Program-made: the position numbers and the translations under genes
Shown: positions 24,935 to 32,470 of the stretch, piece after piece
How positions within the stretch are numbered: position 1 is the stretch's first letter
Layout of the letters: every line of letters begins with the position of its first letter
Notes under the pieces: generated by a model
Told to the model about the DNA's origin: nothing
The model's input: the letters and a program-made list of their open reading frames with translations, nothing else
Databases searched by the model: none
Assembly: GCA_031553225.1 (NCBI GenBank)
Contig: JAVBLU010000016.1
Location: 62,001-126,000, forward strand
DNA length: 64,000 nt
Source of the DNA: JAVBLU01 sp031553225
GTDB taxonomy: Bacteria; Bacillota; Clostridia; Christensenellales; UBA1750
Reading direction: 5' to 3'

Positions 24935-26128
24935 ATGAGTAATGCAGGTTATGATAAGAGTGTGATGCGCAGTATCATCTTGGGAAGTCAGCACTTAACA
25001 AACAAAAGCCCTGAAAGCATAGAAAATATTGTGTCGGATGTCTGTGGGTTACAATATGACCCGAACCCTACCATACACCTAAACCAATATATGATGCTGT
25101 GGAACAGAAAAAAAGACTTCACTGTGGATCAATTGGATGTGGCAGCATACAAGGATTTTCAGGTGATAGAAGCATTCGCATTCAAACGGAATATGTTCTT
25201 TATACCCTTACATGAATATGCATTGTACCATGCCGCCACCAAAGGGATAGTAAGATGGGGCAGTTCCGATGATAGTTGGCTTGGGGCCGCAAATAATCCT
25301 CAAGATCAGTCTGCGGAAAGCAAATTGAAGGAGAGTTTAGCGGGCGTACAAGGACTGACAGCCAAGCAAATATGGGCACATTTGGATTTGTCGTATGAAT
25401 GGAACCGATACAGAAAAGAGCACGACCAAAATTACGATTTGCCCATATTTCGCGCTTTTTACAGATTAATACGCAAGAATGACCTGGTAACCTGCGGGCG
25501 AAACCCGGGAACTTTTAGAGAGCCGGTATATATTCTAAAAGAGAATATAGGGATAGCTGAATGGCCCAATGAGGCAGTTGATGAAAAACAGGCCGTCATT
25601 CGTGTGGTTGAGAAACTCATAGCTTCCTTCGGGGTAACCGATCCGGTTCACATCGCCCACATATCCGGCATTGCGACCACTGATATTTCACCTATTTTTC
25701 AGAAGTTGGTGTCGCAGAAGAAGATAATCCAGATTCCATATAGAATCGGCCGCAAAAATTACTATATCCATTCATCCAAAACGCACTTTCTGGATACGAA
25801 GCCAACAGAGGACAGCGGTGAGGTCCGGCTTATATCGCCAATGGATACAATTGTCAGGGATAAAAATTGGCTTGAGATTTTTTTTGATTATTCATTTTCT
25901 TTTGAATATTTCAAGAAAAAGGGGATGAAGTGGCCCCTCTCAATCCTTGTAGGAAACCAATTTGTCGGTTACATAGACTGCAAAATGGAATGGAAGACAA
26001 AAAATTTAATCATAAAAGAGAAGAATATACTTCATTCAGCTTTCAATAATTATAAAGGCATCGATTTTGCAATTCAAGAACTAGCTTCTTTTCATGAAGC
26101 TCGGGAGATCGTTTTTTGTGAACGGTAA
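24935..26128 (+). CDS. winged-helix DNA-binding protein of the YcaQ/AlkX DNA glycosylase family
   Basis: A 397-residue member of the HTH_42/YcaQ family, whose studied members unhook interstrand crosslinks or remove bulky alkyl purines. The QxD catalytic motif appears as Q40-Y41-D42 in VCGLQYDPNPTIHLNQYMML, aligned with the QxD-S/T region of YcaQ. Winged-helix segments follow (LTAKQIWAHLDLSYEWNR; VTDPVHIAHISGIATTDIS), and the C-terminal block SPMDTIVRDKNWLEIFFDYS with VGNQFVGYIDCK matches the family's conserved end. The gene is far more AT-rich than its neighbours, which points to recent acquisition. Whether it is an active glycosylase is untested; some family members occur with antibiotic clusters as self-resistance. 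Confidence 0.75.
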   Translation: MSNAGYDKSVMRSIILGSQHLTNKSPESIENIVSDVCGLQYDPNPTIHLNQYMMLWNRKKDFTVDQLDVAAYKDFQVIEAFAFKRNMFFIPLHEYALYHAATKGIVRWGSSDDSWLGAANNPQDQSAESKLKESLAGVQGLTAKQIWAHLDLSYEWNRYRKEHDQNYDLPIFRAFYRLIRKNDLVTCGRNPGTFREPVYILKENIGIAEWPNEAVDEKQAVIRVVEKLIASFGVTDPVHIAHISGIATTDISPIFQKLVSQKKIIQIPYRIGRKNYYIHSSKTHFLDTKPTEDSGEVRLISPMDTIVRDKNWLEIFFDYSFSFEYFKKKGMKWPLSILVGNQFVGYIDCKMEWKTKNLIIKEKNILHSAFNNYKGIDFAIQELASFHEAREIVFCER

Positions 26129-26165
26129 GGACGATCACCCTACGGTATAAGCGCCGCCCGCACAA

Positions 26166-26192
26166 AGGAGGACGGGGTTTTCCCGTCCTCCT
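26166..26192. terminator. hairpin between convergent genes
   Basis: An AGGAGGACGGG/CCCGTCCTCCT 11-bp perfect stem with a short TTTT-containing loop, between the YcaQ-like gene and the methyltransferase, which converge here. On the minus strand TTTG follows, so it may serve both directions weakly. Confidence 0.6.
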
Positions 26193-26254
26193 CGTATCAT
26201 ACTTCCTGATTCGGCGAAGCCGAAGGGGCCGCGGGGCTTTTGCCGCGCGCCAGG

Positions 26255-27049
26255 CTATTTGAAAACCTGTTTGCGGTAGCGGTACACGTCGCCGCCGTGC
26301 GCGCTTTGGTAGTACATCTCCTCAAAACCGCGGCGGCGCAGTTCGGCGCTGCCCTGCCCCTTGCGGGAATCCTCGCCCGGGCAGTCGATGAGGACGCCGC
26401 CGGATTTGAGCACGCGGGCGAGCTCGGCCAGCTCGGCCTCGTAATCGTCGCCCACGACATGCCCGGACATGACGATGTCGAAGGTGTCGTCCGGGTAGGG
26501 GAGGCTGTCGGCCATACCGTCCGTCACGCGCAGGTTGCGAACGCCCTCGCGGGCGGCCCTGTCGCGCATGAACTCGCGCAGCGTGCCCACGGGCTCGCTG
26601 GCGTGCACCTCCCGGGCCAGCGCGGCGGCGGCGAAAGCCAGGCGGCCGGAGCCGCTGCCCACGTCCAGCACGGTTTTTCCGGAAAAATCGGCCATCTCAA
26701 GAAGCCGTTCCGCCCGCCAGCCGCGCAGAAAATCGCAGGCCTGTGCCATCGCCTCCGGCCGGGTGTAGGTGACAAAATCTTCGAAAGCCAGCATGACGGC
26801 TTCCTCCGCCGCGCGCACCTGCGCTGGGCTCGCCTGCGAAGGCGCGCCGGCCTGGATCTGCGCCAAAACGGCCGCGCACTCGGGGCAGCGCGCTGCAAAA
26901 ACAAACGCCACGGCCGGGTTCGCGCGCAGCGCGACGCCCAGGGCCGGGTGCGCCGCCGTATGCCCGCACATCAGCCGTATCTGGAACCGCTCCGCGAGAA
27001 GAAAGCAGGAAAATGTGTAATCGCGCACGTCGATCCAATGAAGAGCCAT
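26255..27049 (-). CDS. class I SAM-dependent methyltransferase with N-terminal Cys/His motif
   Basis: A 264-residue methyltransferase. Motif I is TVLDVGSGSGRLAFAA (about 123-138), the acidic residue of motif II lies in VHASEPVG, and motif IV in DTFDIVMSGHVVGDDY. The N-terminal 60 residues carry MCGHTAAHP (C28, H30) and AARCPECAA (C55, C58), a CH-CC spacing like the zinc-binding HC2 domain of some anti-sigma factors; this may bind a metal or a partner. The substrate is unknown. AAGGAGG lies just before the ATG at 27049, and a short leader ORF and promoter lie upstream. Its composition is GC-rich like the chromosome, unlike the genes on either side. Confidence 0.82.
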   Translation of the reverse strand: MALHWIDVRDYTFSCFLLAERFQIRLMCGHTAAHPALGVALRANPAVAFVFAARCPECAAVLAQIQAGAPSQASPAQVRAAEEAVMLAFEDFVTYTRPEAMAQACDFLRGWRAERLLEMADFSGKTVLDVGSGSGRLAFAAAALAREVHASEPVGTLREFMRDRAAREGVRNLRVTDGMADSLPYPDDTFDIVMSGHVVGDDYEAELAELARVLKSGGVLIDCPGEDSRKGQGSAELRRRGFEEMYYQSAHGGDVYRYRKQVFK

Positions 27050-27073
27050 CGGGATCCTCCTTTTATGGGAGGG

Positions 27074-27127
27074 CTACCGTTTGGCCGCCCTCCGCGCGGG
27101 ACGGGGTGCTTTGCCTGTTTGTGCCAT
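27074..27127 (-). CDS. possible 17-aa leader peptide upstream of the methyltransferase
   Basis: A short minus-strand frame ATG (27127) to TAG (27074) with AAAGGAG five bases upstream would encode MAQTGKAPRPARRAAKR, a basic peptide. It lies between the promoter (27197-27226) and the methyltransferase start, 24 bases before the latter. It could be a regulatory leader ORF or simply chance with a good ribosome site; there is no comparative evidence. Confidence 0.35.
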   Translation of the reverse strand: MAQTGKAPRPARRAAKR

Positions 27128-27196
27128 GCCGGCTCCTTTCCGGGCCGAACGGCCCGCGCGGGCAATTGGGCTGATGCCCTGCCGCGCTATGTCCTC

Positions 27197-27226
27197 AGTC
27201 TATCACAGAAACGCCCGCGGCTTCAA
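27197..27226 (-). promoter_or_regulatory. sigma-A-like promoter of the methyltransferase transcript
   Basis: Minus strand: TTGAAG (27221-27226), 18 bp, TAGACT (27197-27202). It gives a leader of about 140 nt that contains a GGGCC-GTTC-GGCCC hairpin and the short ORF. Confidence 0.5.
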
Positions 27227-27247
27227 GCAAACAAGAAAGCGCCCGGC

Positions 27248-27291
27248 AGCGGCATTGGCATTAAGATAGAGCGGCATTGGCATTAAGATAG
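27248..27291. repeat. perfect tandem duplication of a 22-bp unit
   Basis: Bases 27248-27269 are repeated exactly at 27270-27291. The unit ends in CATTAAGATAG and contains two GGCATT steps of its own. It lies at the border between the GC-rich methyltransferase leader and the AT-rich block that follows, and may mark a past insertion or rearrangement. Confidence 0.8.
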
Positions 27292-27313
27292 GCCTATTCG
27301 GTTTATCCAGCGC

Positions 27314-27353
27314 AGAACCCCCTTGCCTTTCAGAAAGGTAGGGGGTTCTTCTC
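27314..27353 (+). terminator. terminator-like hairpin of an orphan or lost transcript
   Basis: An AGAACCCCCT/AGGGGGTTCT stem with an inner CCTTT-CAG-AAAGG stem, followed by TCTCTATT. No plus-strand gene precedes it, so it may be the remnant of a lost gene or mobile element. Confidence 0.55.
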
Positions 27354-27414
27354 TATTGACGAGGTGAAAAGCAAGCCGAACTTTGCCGTATGCTTATACT
27401 GCGAAGTTAACCGG

Positions 27415-28122
27415 CTACGATTTTACGGTTGGCTTTGCTATGTAAAACTCTTTTATTAAATCAATATAATCCGGCAATTTCTCTACTGAAGGGTTGTTGA
27501 ACCAAAATGGAGCGTCACGGCATATACTCAAAAAATTACCGTCAATGGTATATTCTTTAGGTCCGCATTTACTGCGGCAAGCTTTACAGCTTCTGTTGTC
27601 GTTATAATTGGTAAAAACTTCCTTTATATGAGCCGGAGTATTTTCAATGTAATTCTGATGCGCGTCTATATTGTTAAAATAAATTTGAAATAAAACATCA
27701 TTTTCTCTTATCCAGATGCGAGCGGGGCACGGCCTGCTTTTTGTGTTGGTTTTCCCATAAATAATCAACATCTGGCTTCCCCAACTATGCCCAATATGAA
27801 TTTCACTTCCAAAATCATATCCCAAAGCGCTTATCTCTTTGTCAAAAGCTATGATGAACTCTTTATCGGATTCAGAAACATTGTTAAATCTTCTTTCGGT
27901 AAAAAACTCTTCCAGGGTTTTCTGCCCTGCTGGATGCAAGTATTCTTCCAGTGCTTCGGAAAGCGTTTTTCCTGCTTGTGAGAATAGCCATGTTTGAAAA
28001 TCCATGCCCGGTAAAATTTCCTTACCGGTTGTTTGAATAAAAAAATCACGAAATTTACCAACAGGAAAGGCATTCCACAGGATTAAAGTGTCCATAGGAA
28101 GAAGATCCTTTTTCTTACCCAT
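27415..28122 (-). CDS. hypothetical protein, AT-rich gene
   Basis: A 235-residue cytoplasmic protein that I do not recognise. N-terminal residues 1-85 are helical and charged; the middle has GSEIHIGHSWGSQMLIIYG and ARIWIRENDVLFQIYFNNID, a beta-rich pattern; the C-terminal third carries CKACRSKCGPKEYTIDG and ICRDAPFWFN, four cysteines that could bind metal. The codon use is AT-rich like the YcaQ-like gene upstream and unlike the chromosome, so it was probably acquired. AGGTGA lies about six bases before the ATG and an extended -10 promoter lies upstream. Confidence 0.7.
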   Translation of the reverse strand: MGKKKDLLPMDTLILWNAFPVGKFRDFFIQTTGKEILPGMDFQTWLFSQAGKTLSEALEEYLHPAGQKTLEEFFTERRFNNVSESDKEFIIAFDKEISALGYDFGSEIHIGHSWGSQMLIIYGKTNTKSRPCPARIWIRENDVLFQIYFNNIDAHQNYIENTPAHIKEVFTNYNDNRSCKACRSKCGPKEYTIDGNFLSICRDAPFWFNNPSVEKLPDYIDLIKEFYIAKPTVKS

Positions 28123-28185
28123 TTTTATTCACCTATCCTTTAAAACAAATACCGCACTGTTCGTCCTGCACATGGTGCTGAACCA

Positions 28186-28214
28186 ATTATAGCACACGCG
28201 CGGATGAAACGCAT
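28186..28214 (-). promoter_or_regulatory. extended -10 promoter of the 235-aa gene
   Basis: Minus strand TATAAT (28186-28191) is preceded by TGC, an extended -10, with only a poor -35 17 bp upstream. The leader would be about 60 nt. Confidence 0.45.
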
Positions 28215-28303
28215 ATAGTGTAGCATTTATTTCATGTGTGGCAGGTAACCGTGAGGCCGTTTTCTGTTTCGGCTAACGTAACGGCAGCCGTGCCCAAAAC
28301 CAA

Positions 28304-28338
28304 GATAAGGAACGAGCTATAAAAGCTCATCCCTTATC
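28304..28338. terminator. hairpin at the composition border
   Basis: GATAAGG and CCTTATC flank an inner GAGCT-ATAAA-AGCTC stem, giving a 35-base dyad with no T-run. It could be the end signal of a lost gene or a scar of the imported block. Confidence 0.4.
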
Positions 28339-28557
28339 TGAATGACTGTGCCGGTGGCGAATGATTTTCGAGCGACGACAAACCCAGTTGCGTGGGGCTT
28401 GTCCCGGGCTCAATCAGCGTCTGAACCGCCCTTGTGGGCGCTGTCACGAATACTGCCTTGCGCCGCCGGTTTGCTGCCGCTTTTCCCGCGGCTCGCCGAG
28501 CGGCCCTTTACGAGACAACCGGGGAACGGCTGGGATGAGGAGGCCCGCCCGTGCGGA

Positions 28558-28905
28558 TCAGGTGGACATATTGATGGTGTTCGAGCCGTCCGTCCACAGG
28601 CGCTCGATATTGTAGAAGGCGCGCTCAGTCTCGTGGAAGATGTGCACGATGACCGAACCGTAGTCCAGCACGGTCCATTTGCCCTCGGAAGCGCCGTCGC
28701 GGCGCAGAAGCGGCGCGTCCAGCTGGGCGGCCTTTTGCTCCACCTCGTCGCACAGCGCGCGTACCTGCAGGTTCGAGCGGCCGGAAGCGATGACGAAGCA
28801 ATCGGCGATCACGGTAAGGTGCGCAATGTCCAGCACCTGCACGTCCGTGGCTTTCTTTTCGTCCAGCAAGCGGGCTATGGCCAGCGCCAGATCCTTTGGG
28901 GTCAT
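28558..28905 (-). CDS. rsfS: ribosomal silencing factor RsfS
   Basis: RsfS (115 aa) binds L14 and blocks 50S-30S joining during starvation. Family segments are present: AIARLLDEKKATDVQVLDIA, ADCFVIASGRSNLQVRAL, and LDYGSVIVHIFHETERAFYN-IERLW. The ATG at 28905 shares a base with the stop of the upstream nadD-yqeK gene (TGATG), with AAAGGAGG inside the upstream gene's end. This places it as yqeL in the nadD-yqeK-rsfS order known from Bacillus. Confidence 0.95.
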   Translation of the reverse strand: MTPKDLALAIARLLDEKKATDVQVLDIAHLTVIADCFVIASGRSNLQVRALCDEVEQKAAQLDAPLLRRDGASEGKWTVLDYGSVIVHIFHETERAFYNIERLWTDGSNTINMST

Positions 28906-30095
28906 CAGGGGGATCCCTCCTTTGCGTCCTGCGTGGGCGGGGTGAAGCGCGCAAGCGCGTCGTTGTAGCACTCAATCGTGCGCGGATGAATGGGAATGCG
29001 CTTTTCGCCCAAGAATGTGAGGGCCTGTAGCAGCGCGGCGATGAACGCCTGCGGCAGGTCGCGCCCGGCCAGCTCGCGCAGCGCGCCGACGCCGTCGTAT
29101 TTGCGGTTTGCTTCGCACAGGTCGGCGACCTTGACGGCCATGTCCAGCGGCGTCATGCCCGCCTCGCCGGTCACGTGCCGCTCGATGGCCAAGAGCACGT
29201 CTTCCTCGCGCACCGCAAACAGCGCGCGCGCCATGGCGGCGGAGGTGCGGCCGTGCAGCATGGCGGGGGCCTGGCGCTCCCAGCGGTCCACCGCAAGGCC
29301 ATAGGCCTCGCACAGCGCGACGTGGTCGGCGCCCTTCGTTTTGGACAGGTCGTGCAGAAGCCCCGCCAGCGCCGCCTTATCCTGCGGCAGACCGTGCGCG
29401 CGGGCCAGCGCGGCGGCAGCAGCCTCCACGCCCAGCACGTGCGAAAGCCGCTTGGGGGTAAGCGCACCGCTCAGATGCCGCAGCATGTCCTCCCGGCTGG
29501 GCACGTCGCGGTACAGCCCGCGGATATATAGGAAGCGTTCGACGGCCGGCGGCACATCTCCTGCCACGGACAGGCCCTGGCGTACGTTTGCGCGTATTTG
29601 CGTGGAGGAGAGACCGGGCCCGCTGCCCTGTAGAATGCGCACCCGCGCGCCCAAAGGGCGCAGCCGCTCCGCCTGGCTCAAAGGGTCTTCCTGTCCGCCC
29701 GGCCGGGGGAGGGCGGCGAAGGAGCACAGGCTGCACACCAGGGAAAAATCGCGCCAGGAGGTCAGTTCCGGCAACGTATCCCCGCCGATGAGATATACAA
29801 ACGAATCCTGCGGGCGAAGCGCGCGCAGCTGGCGCAGCGTGTCCACGGTGTAGGTGCGTCCGCCGCGGGCGACCTCCAGATCGCAAGCTTTGGCGCCGGG
29901 CACGAGCGCCGCGCCCAGTTCGGCCATGTGCAGCCGCTCGCGGGCGGTGGCCTGGGCGCTTTTGTGGGGCGGGTCGCCCGAGGGCAAGAACAGCGCTTCG
30001 TCAAGGCGCAGCTGCGCCATGCCCGCGGCCGCAAGGGCCACGTGCCCCGCGTGCAGGGGGTCGAACGTGCCGCCCACGATGCCCACAACCGCCAA
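28905..30095 (-). CDS. fused nicotinate-nucleotide adenylyltransferase (NadD) and HD phosphohydrolase (YqeK)
   Basis: One 396-residue frame joins two enzymes that are separate in Bacillus. Residues 1-200 are NadD, forming deamido-NAD from ATP and nicotinate mononucleotide: GGTFDPLHAGH at residues 7-17 and SSTQIRANV near 160. Residues about 205-396 are a YqeK HD domain, which hydrolyses Ap4A to ADP in other species: SHVLGVEAAAAALARAHGL, LLHDLSKTKGADH, and the later IERHVTG. The start is best placed at TTG 30095, eight bases behind GGGGGAGG and six residues before the GGTF loop; the ATG at 30125 lacks a ribosome site. No stop or frameshift separates the two halves. rsfS follows with a one-base overlap. 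Confidence 0.9.
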   Translation of the reverse strand: MAVVGIVGGTFDPLHAGHVALAAAGMAQLRLDEALFLPSGDPPHKSAQATARERLHMAELGAALVPGAKACDLEVARGGRTYTVDTLRQLRALRPQDSFVYLIGGDTLPELTSWRDFSLVCSLCSFAALPRPGGQEDPLSQAERLRPLGARVRILQGSGPGLSSTQIRANVRQGLSVAGDVPPAVERFLYIRGLYRDVPSREDMLRHLSGALTPKRLSHVLGVEAAAAALARAHGLPQDKAALAGLLHDLSKTKGADHVALCEAYGLAVDRWERQAPAMLHGRTSAAMARALFAVREEDVLLAIERHVTGEAGMTPLDMAVKVADLCEANRKYDGVGALRELAGRDLPQAFIAALLQALTFLGEKRIPIHPRTIECYNDALARFTPPTQDAKEGSP

Positions 30096-30361
30096 AGCCG
30101 CTTCCTCCCCCGCGTCCTCAGGCATCCGCCATGATCCGTATGGCCCATGATACCAAATAGTTTCCGGATGCGCAATCAAAAACGGGTGTCCGCACAGGAG
30201 CTTGCCCGAAAACCAGCGCGCCGATGCGGGACGAGCCCGCGCGGGAAGCGGATTTGCGCATAAAAGAGACGCACGGATGCGTTGTTGTGTGGCATCGCCT
30301 AAAACCAGCGCGGTATCTGCGGTTGCGGAAAAATAAAGTTGAAATAAATCTGTTTTTCCTC

Positions 30362-30389
30362 TTGTATTTTGCGCGGCAGCTGGTATAAT
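30362..30389 (+). promoter_or_regulatory. promoter of the S10-spc-alpha ribosomal operon
   Basis: TTGTAT (30362-30367), 16 bp, TATAAT (30384-30389), with TGG immediately before the -10 (extended -10). This gives a strong promoter and a predicted start near 30396, about 120 nt upstream of rpsJ. The sequence just upstream is AT-rich (UP-element-like). Confidence 0.82.
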
Positions 30390-30395
30390 GCCAAA

Positions 30396-30515
30396 GTGCG
30401 ACTCTATGGGATGAGGCGGAAGGTTGCCGGCCACGCCGGGTTTTTCCGCTGACAAGTGCCCGGGCCAGACCCGGACGACGGCCTTTCCCGGCCGCAATAT
30501 CAAGGAGGAACAAGC
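30396..30515 (+). promoter_or_regulatory. structured 5' leader of the ribosomal operon
   Basis: A 120-nt leader with several possible hairpins: an outer GCGGAA (30416-30421)/TTCCGC (30444-30449) stem, then CCGGGCC-AGA-CCCGG and GGCC-TTTCCC-GGCC. It ends in AAGGAGG before rpsJ. In other bacteria this leader mediates autoregulation by L4; whether this one does is an inference from position. Confidence 0.4.
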
Positions 30516-30824
30516 ATGGCGAACCAGAAGATCCGCATCAAGCTCAAGGCCTACGAGCACAGCCTGATCGATCAGGCGGCCGAGCGCATCGTCGAGACGG
30601 CCAAGAGGACGGGAGCCGGCGTGTCCGGGCCCATCCCCCTGCCCACGCAGAAGGAAATCGTCACCATTTTGCGCTCGCCCCACAAACACAAGGACAGCCG
30701 CGAGCAATTCGAGATGAGGACGCACAAGCGCCTTATCGATATCGTATCGCCCACCCCCCGCACGGTTGAGTCCCTCATGAAGCTGGACCTTCCGGCCGGC
30801 GTCGACATTGAAATCAAGCTGTGA
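30516..30824 (+). CDS. rpsJ: 30S ribosomal protein S10
   Basis: S10 (102 aa) lies in the 30S head and doubles as NusE in antitermination. It starts ANQKIRIKLKAYEHSLIDQA and keeps the long hairpin loop region with RSPHKHKDSREQFEMRTHKR and IDIVSPTPRTVESLMKLDLP. First gene of the cluster, nine bases behind AAGGAGG. A 20-residue in-frame extension upstream lies in the leader and is not part of the protein. Confidence 0.98.
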   Translation: MANQKIRIKLKAYEHSLIDQAAERIVETAKRTGAGVSGPIPLPTQKEIVTILRSPHKHKDSREQFEMRTHKRLIDIVSPTPRTVESLMKLDLPAGVDIEIKL

Positions 30825-30852
30825 CGGCTATAGACCGGGAGGAACGAGAGTC

Positions 30853-31494
30853 ATGAAAAAAGGCATTCTGGGCAAAAAGCTGGGCATGACCCAGATCTTC
30901 ATGGCGGACGGCCGCCTTTGCCCCGTCACCGTCGTGCAGGCCGGCCCCTGCCCCGTTACGCAGAAGAAAACCGTGGAGACCGACGGCTACGTCGCCATCC
31001 AGGTGGGGTTTGACGCCTATCCGGAAAACCGCGTAAAAAAGCTGACCAACGCCCCCCAGCGCGGCATCTTCCAAAAGGCCGGCGTGGCACCGCAGCGCCA
31101 TACGCGCGAGCTGCGCCTGGAGAGCATTGAGGGCTACGAAGTGGGCAAAGACATCCTCGTGTCCGTGTTCGCCGCGGGCGAGCATGTGGACGTAAAGGGC
31201 GTTTCCAAGGGCAAGGGCACCCAGGGCCCCATCAAGCGCTGGAACCAGAGCCGCGGCCCCATGGCGCACGGCTCCAAGTACCACCGCGGCCTTGGTTCCA
31301 TGTCCGCCAACACCGACCCGGCCCGCGTGTTTAAAAACAAGAAGATGGCCGGCCGCATGGGCTTTGAAAAGACCACCGTGCAGAACCTGGAGGTTGTTCG
31401 CGTGGACGAGGCGCGCAATCTGCTTTTGCTTAAGGGCGCGGTGCCCGGCCCCAAGGGCGGGCTGCTCATCGTGTGCGATACCGTTAAGGCGTAA
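30853..31494 (+). CDS. rplC: 50S ribosomal protein L3
   Basis: L3 (213 aa) is an early 50S assembly protein with a loop that reaches the peptidyl-transferase centre. MKKGILGKKLGMTQIFMADG opens the protein and the loop segment GPMAHGSKYHRGLGSMS (about 136-152) is conserved. The start is at 30853; an upstream in-frame ATG overlaps the end of rpsJ and has no ribosome site. Second gene of the operon. Confidence 0.98.
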   Translation: MKKGILGKKLGMTQIFMADGRLCPVTVVQAGPCPVTQKKTVETDGYVAIQVGFDAYPENRVKKLTNAPQRGIFQKAGVAPQRHTRELRLESIEGYEVGKDILVSVFAAGEHVDVKGVSKGKGTQGPIKRWNQSRGPMAHGSKYHRGLGSMSANTDPARVFKNKKMAGRMGFEKTTVQNLEVVRVDEARNLLLLKGAVPGPKGGLLIVCDTVKA

Positions 31495-31523
31495 GGTTTC
31501 GGAAGAAGGAGGCAAACACAAAA

Positions 31524-32150
31524 ATGCCAAGCGTTAAAGTGATCAACATGCAAGGCGCGGTTGTGGGCGATGTATCCTTGTCCGACAAGGTCTTCGCCTC
31601 GCCCTGCAACCCCGCTTTGATGCACCAGGTGGTGCGCGTTCAGATGCTCAACCGCCGGCAGGGCACCCAGTCCGCCCTCACCCGCTCGGAGGTGTCCGGC
31701 GGCGGCAAAAAGCCCTGGCGCCAAAAGGGCACCGGCCGCGCGCGCCAAGGCTCCACCCGCTCGCCCCAGTGGCGGCACGGCGGCGTGGTGTTCGCGCCCA
31801 AGCCTCGCTCCTGGCGCATGACTCTTCCGCGCAAGATGAAGCAGGCGGCGCTCTTTGGGGCGCTGAGCGACAAGCTCGCCGAGGGCAAGCTCATCGTGCT
31901 GGACCGGCTTTTGTGCGAGGACGGCAAAACCCGCTCCATGAAGGCCGCCCTGAAGGCCATGGGCATCGAGAAGACCTGCGTGCTCGTGGTGGGCAGCGTG
32001 GACGAAATGGCCAAGCGCGCCTGCCAGAACATCGAAGGCCTCACCACCGTGCATGTGTCCGCGCTGGGCGCTCTGTCGGTCATCGGGGCAGACAAATGCA
32101 TCCTGGTGAAGGATGCGCTGCAGAAGGTTGAGGAGGTGTACGCGCAATGA
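31524..32150 (+). CDS. rplD: 50S ribosomal protein L4
   Basis: L4 (208 aa) lines the exit tunnel and in other bacteria represses its own operon. The tunnel loop is visible at about residues 50-90: SALTRSEVSGGGKKPWRQKG and TGRARQGSTRSPQWRHGGVV. The C-terminal domain has KTCVLVVGSVDEMAKRACQN. It ends in an ATGA overlap with rplW. Confidence 0.97.
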   Translation: MPSVKVINMQGAVVGDVSLSDKVFASPCNPALMHQVVRVQMLNRRQGTQSALTRSEVSGGGKKPWRQKGTGRARQGSTRSPQWRHGGVVFAPKPRSWRMTLPRKMKQAALFGALSDKLAEGKLIVLDRLLCEDGKTRSMKAALKAMGIEKTCVLVVGSVDEMAKRACQNIEGLTTVHVSALGALSVIGADKCILVKDALQKVEEVYAQ

Positions 32151-32440
32151 AGAGCGCGCATGACATCATCATCCGCCCGGTGCTCACGGAAAAAGCCTAC
32201 GGCGGACTTGCCAGCAAGGAATACCAGTTTGAGGTCGCCATCGACGCCAACAAGATCGAGATCGCCAAAGCCGTGGAAGAGGTATTCGGCGTGAAGGTTG
32301 CGCGCGTGAACACGCTGCGCCAGATGGGCAAGATGAAGCGGCAGGGCCGCACCCAGGGCCGTCGGCCCGAGGTGAAGAAAGCCTTCGTCAAGCTCACGGA
32401 AGGGTCAAAAGCCATCGAATTCTTCGAAGGCATGGCCTAA
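32147..32440 (+). CDS. rplW: 50S ribosomal protein L23
   Basis: L23 (97 aa) sits at the tunnel exit and docks trigger factor and SRP. Typical segments are IIIRPVLTEKAYGGLASKEY near the start and EEVFGVKVARVNTLRQMGK, with the basic loop KRQGRTQGRRPEVKKAFV. It overlaps rplD by 4 bp. Confidence 0.97.
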   Translation: MKSAHDIIIRPVLTEKAYGGLASKEYQFEVAIDANKIEIAKAVEEVFGVKVARVNTLRQMGKMKRQGRTQGRRPEVKKAFVKLTEGSKAIEFFEGMA

Positions 32441-32470
32441 GCGCCCGGCAGTACAGGAGGGAAAGGCAAA

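Larger units (their letters stand above)
28123..28557. other. intergenic region at the right border of the AT-rich patch
   Basis: About 435 bp without a supported gene. It contains the promoter of the 235-aa gene (28186-28214) and a hairpin (28304-28338). The composition switches from AT-rich to GC-rich at roughly 28340. The GC-rich part, 28340-28557, shows short open frames but no ribosome site or recognisable product. Confidence 0.6.

Noticed and set aside
28342..28968. A 208-codon plus-strand frame spanning the 28340-28560 gap and rsfS
   Set aside because: Most of it is antisense to rsfS, the first part has no ribosome site and no recognisable protein pattern.
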